Shown here: piece after piece, positions 37,401-45,526 of the stretch | Position numbering within the stretch: position 1 is the first letter of the stretch | How the letters are laid out: every line of letters starts with the position of its first letter | Origin: Arthrobacter sp. 24S4-2 | GTDB taxonomy: Bacteria; Actinomycetota; Actinomycetes; Actinomycetales; Micrococcaceae | DNA length: 64,000 nucleotides | Direction: 5' to 3' | Assembly: GCF_005280255.1 (NCBI RefSeq) | Contig: NZ_CP040018.1 | Location: 1,178,001-1,242,000 of the forward strand | The notes under the pieces: model-generated | Told to the model about the DNA's origin: nothing | What the model saw: the letters and a program-made list of their open reading frames with translations, nothing else | The model's database searches: none | Program-made: the position numbers and the translations under genes

Positions 37401-38892
37401 GCGGCAACCTCATTCGACTCGCTACAGCCACGAGGGGACGCCTGCGGCACTAGGATTCGAACTCGAAGTTGACGCATTCGTCGTCGAGGGAGAACTCAGC
37501 GAGGTCCGGGGCCTCGACTTGGCTGAGTTTGCCGCCGGTCCGCAGTGGCGCACCCTGGCCTTTAAGACACGCATCGAAGAAGACAATCGCCTGGACGGCC
37601 TGGCCAACTACTTCGTGAGGCAGGCGCTGGCGGACTTGTACCTAGTTGCCTACGCACGCAACGGCAGCGACGGCGGCGACCGTCACCTGGCGCTTCGACA
37701 GACATCGAACGCTGGTTGGCGCGCCCATGTAGACGCCTTCTTCCGCGCGGTATACCGGTCTGATGAGGGCGCACCTGAGGCGGCGATGAAGCGTGTTAGG
37801 GAACTTGAGCAGTTGGCTGACGTACCCGGCGTGCACGAAGTGCTGGATGAGCACGGGCGACTCCTCGTCGATGCGGTCCCGGGAGCGGGGACGGGAGACC
37901 TGCTTACGCGCGCTGTGCTGGACACCTTTGCGTCCGCGATTCTGGCTGCCGTCCACCGGCGGGTCCCAGATGCCCAGGACGCGGACATCGTGGTCGATGT
38001 CGTGGTTGACGAGCGGAACGACACCTTCCGGATCATCGTCTCCGAGACAGAATTGGGCGGCCTTGGCCTTCTCGAAGAGTTGCAGCGCGACTACGCTACT
38101 GATCCGCGCCGCTTCTGGGAGGTGGTTGCGGAGATGTGCGGTCCGAGTGAGTACGAAGACGTTGATGCCGCTATGCAGTGGGGGGCGAACGAACTCGCTC
38201 ACCGTGATTCGAGGTTTGGGGCTGCGGTTTCTCGGTATAGGACCGCAACGTCTTCGGCGGAATTCGACGACGCGATTGACGAGATCCGAGCGACGCTGGA
38301 TGACAACGATGGCCCAGCGTCGCATCTGCTGATGTCAACGATCGCCACACGAATGTTGCGACCCGGCTCATCTCCATCTGGGGACATGGCCACGGCCTAT
38401 CTGGTCAAGAGGTGGGGCGAGATCGAGTCGCATATTGGCGTCGAACTCGACGCTCGCGTCATCGCGTTTCACGGCGCGAGCGGAGCGCTCGGGCAGAGCA
38501 TTGCGCCTTTGAATGCCGATACAGCATTCGCGGCGCTGTGGCTGCGGGGACCCAGCGCTCGAAACGTGGCCCTGAACGACTGGCAGCCTTACGCCGCGAA
38601 TCGATTGCGTGAGCGACTCGTTCTCAGCGCTGTCGTCGCCGACAAATCAGTCATTGTCGATGTGGCCTCTAGTGCCTGGGAGATCGAGTATCTCGAGGCG
38701 ATCGCTCGTGATGGCGCGGTAAGACTCTCCGCCGATTTCTCGCATCGCGAGCAACTCGCACGGGCTCTCAGAATGGTGACTGCCCTGCCAATTGACGTCG
38801 GCGCGCTTCGCGTCTACGGCCAACTCCGGAAAGTGGCTCGCCAAGGCCGGAACCTGGTTGCGTCCGTTGCACTGGCGGAGGGAAAGCAATGA
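34495..38892 (+). CDS. dpdJ: DpdJ: giant DEAD/DEAH-box helicase with zinc-ribbon insert
   Basis: 1465 aa. The superfamily-2 core has VTAGTGSGKTLAFYLPALLD (~195), HTLALYPRNELLRDQAREAL, LVLLDEAHTYAGVHGAQVAL (~385), VGLSATLKEAGEYFATLIG and motif VI FVQRRGRAGRSLDMRP (~620). Between motifs Ia and II lies a four-Cys ribbon, CPTDGCRGDL near 300 and CTTCES near 325. The long C-terminal half is family-specific, comparable to DUF1998-type helicase tails. The ATG at 34495 overlaps the dpdI stop by one base (TGATG); a GTG three bases earlier is possible. It overlaps dpdK by ATGA. The second helicase-nuclease pair (DpdJ-DpdK) probably unwinds and cuts unmodified DNA. Confidence 0.88.
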   Translation: MGDRWTTVPEVLTALEDLELPRLSWGIVDGFLSEAEVREVLDRQVLQDLHLGTQGPSSDEYLDRLLEDGLLHRVQGVMQPRYRTRLAEGLRLFRRLRQLWVPNNKDATGWWRSGAALVADYRLRVAPRRYPRREISASDVIGRLKRTSDWSVVSEAVAKEIIGERQLARFQVDAAVSVIAAMQAGRTVGRIVTAGTGSGKTLAFYLPALLDLVSKRNSPANTPHTLALYPRNELLRDQAREALIQCRQANRVLPKGARLIRIGLLYSSTPRDAGAFRGGRIPQGWRRTTSEDGWIAPYFPCPTDGCRGDLVWNDLDRSRQVERLKCTTCESVIDGAELALTRRSIAASPPDILFSTTEMLSRSSTSSFLGRVLGWRGNSSIRLVLLDEAHTYAGVHGAQVALMLRRWRYSNAQFGSPAPVFVGLSATLKEAGEYFATLIGTDRSDIEVIGPVESELASMGREYGIVLRGDPASGAALLSTTIQSVMLGARLLDREPGTFGASAFVFTDDLDVTNRLFDNFRDAEGYFNGRPNSRARLADLRVSSDPQAIARYEDGQSWDAAEQLGRLPGGLRVGRTSSQDKGVDAVADVIVATASLEVGFNDPRVGLVVQHKAPSDMASFVQRRGRAGRSLDMRPITLVVLSDYGRDRILYQSYERLLDPEIDARTLPTRNRFVSKIQATHAMLDWLYRRLDIDVRSLLTAPTNWAKAASESQPLIRELEALLRDDSRQASLQEFIQRSLRVSVDDSTAILWDEPRSLMLAAIPTALKRIESGWRSADGQVDSPGGTPLPEFMTGALFEALNSPDVGFDLPPAMVPEEEATMPIRQALSEASPGRVSRRFGFKHASHRSWMALPVEGDDLPLASVVSKGHNLGDWTASDGLTYTVVRPIRLRLTSPPNEIRDSSSATPVWRSSFVFSESPISEVDFPETSAWTPLVGSCGFALHIAGNPLTVRRLAIGSEGEVLYVDGTRQPHSTRYSHEGTPAALGFELEVDAFVVEGELSEVRGLDLAEFAAGPQWRTLAFKTRIEEDNRLDGLANYFVRQALADLYLVAYARNGSDGGDRHLALRQTSNAGWRAHVDAFFRAVYRSDEGAPEAAMKRVRELEQLADVPGVHEVLDEHGRLLVDAVPGAGTGDLLTRAVLDTFASAILAAVHRRVPDAQDADIVVDVVVDERNDTFRIIVSETELGGLGLLEELQRDYATDPRRFWEVVAEMCGPSEYEDVDAAMQWGANELAHRDSRFGAAVSRYRTATSSAEFDDAIDEIRATLDDNDGPASHLLMSTIATRMLRPGSSPSGDMATAYLVKRWGEIESHIGVELDARVIAFHGASGALGQSIAPLNADTAFAALWLRGPSARNVALNDWQPYAANRLRERLVLSAVVADKSVIVDVASSAWEIEYLEAIARDGAVRLSADFSHREQLARALRMVTALPIDVGALRVYGQLRKVARQGRNLVASVALAEGKQ

Positions 38893-39410
38893 GACGAAGC
38901 CGGACAATCCGCACCCGTTCACGTAGCGGCATCACCATGACCCAGGTGTTGAGCACTGTGCTCGTGTCCGAACTCGTGCGGCCAAGCAAGGAACTCTGGC
39001 TTGTATCGGCGTGGGTAAGCGACGTGCCCGTGATTAGAAACGATATGGGTGCCTTCGACGACATAATTGCTGACTCTGGCGGAGGTGCACTCACGCTTAG
39101 TCACGTACTTGGTCGTCTCAGCCTGCTTGGGGCACAAATCAACGTGGCCGTGCGCGATGATCAGCACAATGAGCAATTTCTAGACATCCTACGACGGCGG
39201 TGCGTCCCCACTCGCCTTCGCATCCAAAAGAGCCCGGACCTTCACGAAAAGATCCTCGTCGGCGACGACTGGTTGCTGAAAGGATCGATGAATTTCACGT
39301 GGAACGGCCTCAACGTGAATGAGGAAAGCATGGAGTTCGTCGCTGACGCGGCCGAGGCTGCAAAGCACCGACTGGAACTCAGCGTTCGCTGGGGAGAGAA
39401 GAGCGCATGA
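38889..39410 (+). CDS. dpdK: DpdK: phospholipase-D-like nuclease
   Basis: 173 aa with a single HKD motif: DLHEKILVGDDWLLKGSMNF (His 119, Lys 121, Asp 126, then GS-x-N-F-T). One motif per chain means the active site needs a dimer, as in Nuc and BfiI. The N-terminal half supplies the core strand ELWLVSAWVSDVPVIRND and the sheet LGAQINVAVRDDQHNEQFLD. It is the best candidate for the DNA-cleaving subunit. It is coupled by 4-bp overlaps to dpdJ before and dpdD after. Confidence 0.9.
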   Translation: MRRSRTIRTRSRSGITMTQVLSTVLVSELVRPSKELWLVSAWVSDVPVIRNDMGAFDDIIADSGGGALTLSHVLGRLSLLGAQINVAVRDDQHNEQFLDILRRRCVPTRLRIQKSPDLHEKILVGDDWLLKGSMNFTWNGLNVNEESMEFVADAAEAAKHRLELSVRWGEKSA

Positions 39411-41437
39411 CCGTCTCAGACGACCAGTTTCTGGAGACATTCTTCGCCGCGCCGAACAATGTTTGGCCAAATCGTGATGCCCTACATCCCTCTGCAGCCT
39501 ATTTGAAACGGTTTCTTCGCGCGCTGGCACAGAAGGGCGAGGTGCCGCTTGTGCTTCCTCGAAAGGAAGCAGGCTGGCCAGCCGCCGAAGTTTATGTCGT
39601 GTGTTGGTCGCGCAGTCATGCAGGCCGTATGCGGGGACTTCTGAACGCGTGGGTCGAGCACAACTGGTGCGACTTCGACGGTCGCGTTGCACAACTGTGT
39701 AAAGATGATCCCATCGAGGCGTCGATACTCAGCTTCGCTGGATCTGGCACAACTTACCGTCTCAGGCCACCCAATCCCGGAGCGCACCAGGGGCTGTTCC
39801 GTGCCCTGGGCAGGATGATTAATGCGATGGAGCAGCGGCCCTCCCGCGTCACTCAGTTGCCCCGACCTGTCGGTCGACTGCTAAGGGACTTTGAAACCTC
39901 CCTCGCCTCCGGTCAGGCACTCACATCCCTCGAACTCCTCAAAACCATTGAGCAGAGTGGGGGAGTGTCGCATGAGAACATTGCTTTTCTCCGGCTGCGG
40001 CGGCTGGGCCTACTCGGTGCGGACCAAGAACTCCTCAACAGCCAGTTGCTGGGCACCATTGTCTCGGCCGAGCCGCCGCGACTCGTTCGTGAAGCAATAC
40101 TCGGTGCCTGGTACCGCAGCGAGCGCGGGGATGTGCCCGGCGATTTGCAGTCTCTAGGCGACGGATTGCGTAGTTTCGGCGTCGACATCGCATTGCTGGT
40201 GGATGAAACGCTGGCCCACACTACCGAGGTAGACGCGTGGGTTGCGAGTGCTGTCGTCGCTATGGTCAGGGGTGACGCTGAACTCGCTGACCGACTGCTT
40301 GGGTCGGAACTAGCCGTTCCTGCCGAGGCCCGGCAGCAGTTGGAAGTTCTTGTCCAGGGTGGTTTGGCGCCTGCCACTGAAAGGGAGGACCTATTCGACC
40401 TGGACCCGGAGCCGGAACTCGAACCGGAGTCTGTAGGCGACGGCGCGCAGAACGCGGATGTTGACGATGAAGCCGAGATGGAAGCTTTGCCGGTCGCGCC
40501 GGCTGTGCCAGCATCGTGGACCGAATGGCTCGCCTCCATTGCTGACGGTGACGACGTGCCCCTGTCGGTGGAACTCGTCGAAAGATGGGCCCCCCCTGGC
40601 GAGTCCGACGCCCAACTCGCAATGGCAATCCAGGAACTCCATGTCTCGTTGACCGAGCGTTTGTTTACCGGGCTCGGCGCCTTCATCGATGCGGACGATC
40701 CGTCGAAGCCCGCACGGCGCACAGCGACTGAGTTCATCTTGCGGCACCTACTCGAGGACCACCTCACCCCAAGTGACCTCGGCGCCATTACCGCTCTGCT
40801 TGCCATCTTCCTTCGCGGTGCGCCGGACGCTTCCGCCTATGAGCAATTGCTCCAGGACTTGGCCGGGTTTAAGGGCAGATGGTCGTCGGTCGACACAGCG
40901 GCAGCGGCGATTGACATCGCTGATCTCGTCGTGTGCGCGCCCGCGGCCAGCAACGAGGCCCGCCGAGGGTTCGTCGCGAGTGCGTTGGAGCCGCTTCACT
41001 CGCTGCGCCACCGCCTATCGGAATCGCTTCGCACCGTGGCGGCTCTAGCTACGGCTGACTTGGAGTTGGGTTGGGATTGGACTGTCCGAGGCGCGGACCC
41101 ACTCGCAGCGGACAATTCACCGCGGGTGCTTCCCAAGTCGATTCTCTTGTACAGCCTTGACAGCGGCGTGCTGGCTCGAGCGAAGTCCGCTCTTGCCATA
41201 CTTCATCCTTCGATTACGGTTCACGTGTCCGACGCCAAAGTCGGCGGCGATGCCTTGCGTACCCACACTCGCAACGCGGAACTCATTGTTCTTGCAACCC
41301 GCAAGGCGACGCATGCAGCTTCCCTTTTCATCCAGGCGAATGCCCGTGAGGAGAGTCCAATCAGATATGCCGACGGATCTGGTTCCGGGTCAATGATGCG
41401 CGCGATCGAGGACGGCCTCCAGGCTTTCAGTTCGTAG
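39407..41437 (+). CDS. dpdD: DpdD: large uncharacterised dpd protein
   Basis: 676 aa. The start has QFLETFFAAPNNVWPNRDAL and YLKRFLRALAQKGEVPLVLP. A very acidic linker (FDLDPEPELEPESVGDGAQN) separates the N- and C-terminal halves. The C-terminal block RVLPKSILLYSLDSGVLARA, VHVSDAKVGGDALRTHTRNA, ELIVLATRKATHAASLFIQA matches my memory of DpdD. No catalytic motif is recognised; the last block could be a Rossmann-like fold. It overlaps dpdK by ATGA and is the last dpd gene before the transporter. Elsewhere dpdD lies nearer dpdA-C, so here it has moved to the end of the restriction operon. Confidence 0.78.
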   Translation: MTVSDDQFLETFFAAPNNVWPNRDALHPSAAYLKRFLRALAQKGEVPLVLPRKEAGWPAAEVYVVCWSRSHAGRMRGLLNAWVEHNWCDFDGRVAQLCKDDPIEASILSFAGSGTTYRLRPPNPGAHQGLFRALGRMINAMEQRPSRVTQLPRPVGRLLRDFETSLASGQALTSLELLKTIEQSGGVSHENIAFLRLRRLGLLGADQELLNSQLLGTIVSAEPPRLVREAILGAWYRSERGDVPGDLQSLGDGLRSFGVDIALLVDETLAHTTEVDAWVASAVVAMVRGDAELADRLLGSELAVPAEARQQLEVLVQGGLAPATEREDLFDLDPEPELEPESVGDGAQNADVDDEAEMEALPVAPAVPASWTEWLASIADGDDVPLSVELVERWAPPGESDAQLAMAIQELHVSLTERLFTGLGAFIDADDPSKPARRTATEFILRHLLEDHLTPSDLGAITALLAIFLRGAPDASAYEQLLQDLAGFKGRWSSVDTAAAAIDIADLVVCAPAASNEARRGFVASALEPLHSLRHRLSESLRTVAALATADLELGWDWTVRGADPLAADNSPRVLPKSILLYSLDSGVLARAKSALAILHPSITVHVSDAKVGGDALRTHTRNAELIVLATRKATHAASLFIQANAREESPIRYADGSGSGSMMRAIEDGLQAFSS

Positions 41438-41586
41438 CATTTTGTTGGACGCAAGGGGGAGGTTCAAGACCGGCCGATGCGCGTGGCGAGGGGTCGTCCA
41501 AGGCTACAAACGACCCCGCATTGGAGCGAAAGCCCGCCTGCAGCAGTAGGACTTCCGTCAAAGTCGCCCCCTGGCTGTATTGTCTA

Positions 41587-41609
41587 CGTGTGGCGCCGGC
41601 AGCCACACG
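41587..41609 (+). promoter_or_regulatory. stem-loop in the leader of the preQ0/queuosine-precursor transporter gene
   Basis: A perfect 8-bp stem CGTGTGGC / GCCACACG with a 7-nt loop ends 16 bp before the ATG at 41626, just ahead of AGGAGA. It could modulate translation or form the end of a leader transcript. The conserved core of preQ1 riboswitches was looked for and not found. Confidence 0.35.
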
Positions 41610-41625
41610 GATATAGGAGACAGCC

Positions 41626-42183
41626 ATGACCCAGACCACCCTTCCCGTCACCAAAAGCCTCACCACGCGCAGGGCGTCGGTGGGTGTCGCGACGGCAGTC
41701 GGCCTTCTCGCGTGCATCCTCGCCGCGAACTTCGTGACTACCCGTTTCGGCGTGGTTCCCGTTGGCTTTGGGTTGATGGCCACCGCCGGTACGTACTTCG
41801 CAGGGTTGACTTTTGTTTTGCGCGATGCTCTGCAGGATGCCGCTGGCAAGATATGGACGCTGGGACTGATTGCCGCAGGTGCAGCATTGTCTTTCATCTT
41901 GGCCGACCCATTTATTGCGCTCGCGTCTGGCGTCGCATTTCTCGCGGCGGAGGTCGCCGATCTCCTTGTCTATACGCCACTTAGGAAGCGGGGCTACATT
42001 CGCGCGGCTGTTGGGTCAAATGTTGTCGGCTCATTCGTTGACACAATTCTCTTCCTGACAATTGCCGGTTTTCCGATGCAAGACGCTCTTACGGGTCAAA
42101 TGGTCGGGAAGTTGGTGGTGACAGCAGTTGCTGTGGCTGCAGTGTTGGTTTTTAGAGCCTGGCGAAAGTCTCGCGTTGCTTAG
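41626..42183 (+). CDS. VUT-family queuosine precursor transporter (YhhQ/QPTR)
   Basis: 185 aa, six predicted membrane segments (VGVATAVGLLACILAANFVT, FGLMATAGTYFAGLTFVLRD, AALSFILADPFIALASGVAF, LLVYTPLRKRGYI, SNVVGSFVDTILFLTIAGF, GKLVVTAVAVAAVLVFRAW). The FVLRDALQDAAG and SFVDTILF motifs are typical of the DUF165/VUT family, which imports preQ0 or preQ1 in E. coli (YhhQ). AGGAGA precedes the ATG. It lies 188 bp after dpdD in the same direction, so it probably feeds the DNA-modification system with salvaged base alongside the queC-E-D-folE2 pathway. Confidence 0.9.
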   Translation: MTQTTLPVTKSLTTRRASVGVATAVGLLACILAANFVTTRFGVVPVGFGLMATAGTYFAGLTFVLRDALQDAAGKIWTLGLIAAGAALSFILADPFIALASGVAFLAAEVADLLVYTPLRKRGYIRAAVGSNVVGSFVDTILFLTIAGFPMQDALTGQMVGKLVVTAVAVAAVLVFRAWRKSRVA

Positions 42184-42442
42184 ACCGCCGACATTTGTGC
42201 CGGAGCGCCTAGGCACCAATTACCCTCAATCTGCATGGGAGCACGGTCCGAGAGTGTGTCGCCGGCACGCGAGAGCAGGCGCCGGCTGGCCCAGACCGGA
42301 TCGATGGGGCGTTCCTGTCGGCCATGGACCTGCTGTGTCAGACGCTGCCGGACTTCGGTGAGCATGTCGGTGCCGAGTTTGACCAAGCGGTCGGGAAGCT
42401 TGCCTGCCGTCCTTACAGATCTTCCCAACTTGTGGTTATCGG

Positions 42443-44230
42443 CTATTCCCAGTGATTCGCTGATGAAAGATCGGATTCGATGGATTGAAGAACTTCGACC
42501 ATCTCCCAATCCAACGTCGTCGGGCTTGCTGCTGACGCTAGCGATCTAGACGTCAAAGTGTGTTGCCTGGAGCCAGTTAGTTGCCTATTCCAGCCGGAGA
42601 TGACCTTCTGAGCCGGCACTAAATGCAGTTTGCGCTCCAGATTGGACCACTTCATGAAGAAGGATTGCTGGGCCTCTGATAGAACCGTTGAGGCAGCGAG
42701 GTGCGGCGAGGTGGAATCCAAGCCTTGCTTTGCGAGTTGCCCAAATACATCCCATTTAAGTTCGTCCACGACCGCATTCAACTTGGTGATAACCTCATCG
42801 AGATCCAAGCCCGTGGCTGCGGCAATAATCGCCGGGTCTAGGAGATAGCTTTCGAGTTCTTTTCGATGCCAAATGTGTGTGTCCACGTTCGCCTTTAGAA
42901 AGTCTGATTCTAACGACCTACAGTCCGCCGGTGCTCGATAGTCACTGTCCAGGATGAGTCGGACTTTAACACCTGAGTCCAAAAACCCGTCTTTCAGCCA
43001 CGCGAACGTCTCTACGCTGGGCCACCGATTGAATCCACCAATCGGTACGACGGCCAGTCCTTCTTCCTTTGCAATTTTCGAGCATCCCACTCGCTCGGCC
43101 AGGATCCTAATAATCTTCACGTCTTCGCCTTCGACGAAAAGAGCGACTTTGGCCTTCAACGCGTGGGCGATGGACAGGTTAAACGACCTGCCGAGACCTC
43201 CCGCGACACCACCTAAATAACTCTCAGAACTCAACCGTTTTGCTGCACGTGAACCTCGCTCTATCCAAACGAGACTCTGGGGGTCCGCCTCAGAAGCAAC
43301 TTCGGCCGCATGGGAAGACACAATTATCTGTTGAGACTGCGCCTCGAGTATCCGGACCAGTCGCCGCTGAAGGTCAGGGTGCAGGAAAACATCCGGTTCA
43401 TCAAGGACTATGGTGCTGCTATCTCTGCATCTCCAAATGTGGAATAGAATTTGGATCCAAATCTGAAGCCCGTCCCCTGCCCAGACAATTTCTTTCTCTG
43501 TACGCCCCGCAGCGTCTCGGTAATAGAGATCAATCCACGCTTCACCGTCCTGGATGCGGCGAATTAGTTGCAGGTCTGCAAGCTCTGGCGTATTTTCGAG
43601 CAGAAACCGGTTAAGACCTTCGAAGTCCCTTGCGTCCACTTCCCGGATAGCAAATAGGTTATTTCGGAAATGCCTGCTTGAGAGCTTTGTATCAATGTGT
43701 GAACGGAGGTGCTCTGAGCTCAACTGTTTTTCATCGCGGTCCAAGGGTGTCAATGTTGGGGCCACTCCGATAGGGGAGATGAGCATTTTTGCTGCGGCGG
43801 CTGTGACAACCGGATGCCCCAAGTTTTCCAGCCAAAAAAAAGCCGGGGAATCCACGGGCCAAACCAAATGGATCACTGCGCCCGTGGCATACCGAAGCGA
43901 TAGACTGGTGGGCTCATCTTTGAACTCATGCCGCAAATTCTCAAGACTGAATGACTGGGTGCGGAGCTTGAGCATATGGTGACCGTGGATTGTCCTTTCT
44001 CCGTTGCGAAATCTATCCTTAGGACTATTTCGGGTTATGAATTTAGCCGCTTCATTTGCCAGTCTGATGGCCCCTATCAGAGTGCTCTTTCCTGCATTAT
44101 TTGGGCCCAATAGTAACGATTTGGATTTGAACGTGACGCTGAAGTCGCTGAAGCCTTTGTACCTGTGGAGTCTGAGGGAAGTGATCAACTTATTTCCTGC
44201 GTTCGGATTGAGATGCGGGACACTGTTCAT
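42443..44230 (-). CDS. OLD-family ATP-dependent endonuclease (AAA15 ATPase + TOPRIM)
   Basis: 595 aa from the ATG at 44230; a TTG at 44248 would add six residues. The ABC/SMC-like ATPase has YKGFSDFSVTFKSKSLLLGP, Walker A GPNNAGKS (42-49), and signature/Walker B STIVLDEPDVFLHPDLQRRL with the H-loop IIVSSHAAEVASEA. A TOPRIM nuclease domain follows (VALFVEGEDVKIIRILAERV with its Glu, then VRLILDSDYRAP with its Asp). This layout is that of class 1 OLD nucleases, related to GajA of Gabija. No UvrD-like partner gene is adjacent, so it is a stand-alone OLD protein, probably a further defence gene next to the dpd island. Confidence 0.88.
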   Translation of the reverse strand: MNSVPHLNPNAGNKLITSLRLHRYKGFSDFSVTFKSKSLLLGPNNAGKSTLIGAIRLANEAAKFITRNSPKDRFRNGERTIHGHHMLKLRTQSFSLENLRHEFKDEPTSLSLRYATGAVIHLVWPVDSPAFFWLENLGHPVVTAAAAKMLISPIGVAPTLTPLDRDEKQLSSEHLRSHIDTKLSSRHFRNNLFAIREVDARDFEGLNRFLLENTPELADLQLIRRIQDGEAWIDLYYRDAAGRTEKEIVWAGDGLQIWIQILFHIWRCRDSSTIVLDEPDVFLHPDLQRRLVRILEAQSQQIIVSSHAAEVASEADPQSLVWIERGSRAAKRLSSESYLGGVAGGLGRSFNLSIAHALKAKVALFVEGEDVKIIRILAERVGCSKIAKEEGLAVVPIGGFNRWPSVETFAWLKDGFLDSGVKVRLILDSDYRAPADCRSLESDFLKANVDTHIWHRKELESYLLDPAIIAAATGLDLDEVITKLNAVVDELKWDVFGQLAKQGLDSTSPHLAASTVLSEAQQSFFMKWSNLERKLHLVPAQKVISGWNRQLTGSRQHTLTSRSLASAASPTTLDWEMVEVLQSIESDLSSANHWE

Positions 44231-44248
44231 GGATCTGCAACTCTTCAA

Positions 44249-44837
44249 AAATTAGCTCGCTCCACATCGTGACGAGCGAATTCAACTTTATCTTGTCGCC
44301 CAGTTGGCTGACTCAGGGGCCCATACGGTGGATTGGGTTCTGTTCAGTCGGCCAGTCCAGCGGGTTTGCTGACTTGTACAGAATATTCGCCGTGCTCCGT
44401 GCCAGGTTGTCGTTGTTGCTGCCGGCCAATGCTCACACTTTCTTTACTGCTGACGGGGGCCTTACGAACTGAAAATCCGATTCCTAGGTCACCATTGCTG
44501 TGTAGCGTTCATCTATCACACAGGTATTCACTGCATTGTATGCCGAGGGAGGACAATTGTTGCTAGAACAACAATGGCCGATATACATGGAACGGGGCCC
44601 TTCGCGATCATATGAGCAAGCGATTCTTACGGGTCGCCGCCCCACCGAGAGTTTTTTGGGCAGATTGGAACTTGAACTTGTCCCGAGGGGCTGGCTCAAA
44701 GCGTGCGTCAGAACCTGTACTTGTGCCGGCATTACTCCTCCTACCTGACCCGTGCAGTTCAAGGCCCGCATGGAAGGACTGGAAACGCCGGCATACGAAC
44801 TGTGCAGCCCACCACCGCTCCCGCTGAGGAGCACACC
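44249..44837. other. 589-bp interval without an intact gene
   Basis: It contains the promoter side of the OLD gene and short frames only. The last 100 bp may be the first, badly decayed codons of the alcohol dehydrogenase remnant that becomes readable at 44838. No RNA gene or repeat was recognised. Confidence 0.4.
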
Positions 44838-45130
44838 CCATCTTTATCCCCTTACTGGGGCAGGACCACGCGCCGTCGGGGCAGGAGGCTCCAGTGAGCC
44901 TGGGGCACGAGTTCTCCGGAACTGTGTCTGACGTCGGCGAAGGGGTGGAAGGCTCGCGGCGGGGGACAACGCTGCCACCGACCGTATTTTGTCCGCGACG
45001 AATGCGACGAATGCGACGCCTGCTGGCCAGGCAACTACCACCTGTGCTGCAAGATTGGTTTTATCGGGCTCTCCGGCGGCGGGGTGGCAAGATCGTGGTG
45101 GACGCCCGGTGGGTCCCGCTCGGCCGGATG
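44838..45130 (+). pseudogene. remnant of zinc-dependent alcohol/butanediol dehydrogenase
   Basis: Fragments in more than one frame align to medium-chain dehydrogenases. One frame has PSGQEAPVSLGHEFSGTVSD with VGEGVEG; another has FVRDECDECDACWPGNYHLC followed by CKIGFIGLSGGG. The second covers the structural zinc-binding cysteines. Both the N-terminus and the C-terminal half, including the cofactor domain, are missing. The fragment is a true relic rather than a single-base error. It lies next to a fragment of the kind of GAF regulator that often controls such genes. Confidence 0.7.
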
Positions 45131-45366
45131 GACAGGTCCTAGGACGATGTGAATGGGCGGTTAATTGCCTGACAAATTCTGTTGACTGGGTTTGGAAGGC
45201 CCAACCAGCGCCGTAGGAAGCCAAGAACGACGGGTATCGGGGATCTCGACGTTTAGCAGTCGCCCAGCGCCGCCACTGGCTCCGAATCCGTGGACACAAT
45301 GTCCCTAGGGAGCCAGATGGGCCGCCCGGGTCACCGCTGGACCGCATGGCGACCCAACGGCCAGAT

Positions 45367-45526
45367 TCAACTCGTTCGAGACAGTTGCACGCCTGAGGCA
45401 CCTGAGCGGCTGAGCAGGGGAGCCCGGTAAGACTCCAGTGCCGAGGCCACTTGCCCTTCGTGCAGCAGCCGCAGCACCTTGTTGAGTCTCCTGAACTCCC
45501 GTTCGACACGCTCAACCGCCGGGCCG
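45367..45526 (-). pseudogene. C-terminal fragment of a GAF-type transcriptional regulator
   Basis: The reverse frame reads LNKVLRLLHEGQVASALESY and RAPLLSRSGASGV. This matches the region of actinobacterial GAF/helix-turn-helix regulators with a pattern like VERLLREGRVAEALERYRGPLLPRSEAPGV, which commonly sit beside alcohol or aldehyde dehydrogenase genes. Nothing upstream of it in this frame is recognisable, because the GNAT gene takes over, so it is a relic. Assignment is from pattern memory only. Confidence 0.45.

Noticed and set aside
41440..41625. preQ1/preQ0 riboswitch ahead of the VUT transporter gene
   Set aside because: The short aptamer core (C-rich loop with A-rich tail) was looked for and not found; only a simple hairpin is present.
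42443..44230. Gabija system (GajA)
   Set aside because: The OLD protein has no adjacent UvrD/PcrA-like GajB; the flanking sequence is non-coding or relics.
44844..45515. Reverse frame of 223 codons over the dehydrogenase relic
   Set aside because: Ser/Arg/Pro-rich shadow; the forward frames match a known enzyme family.
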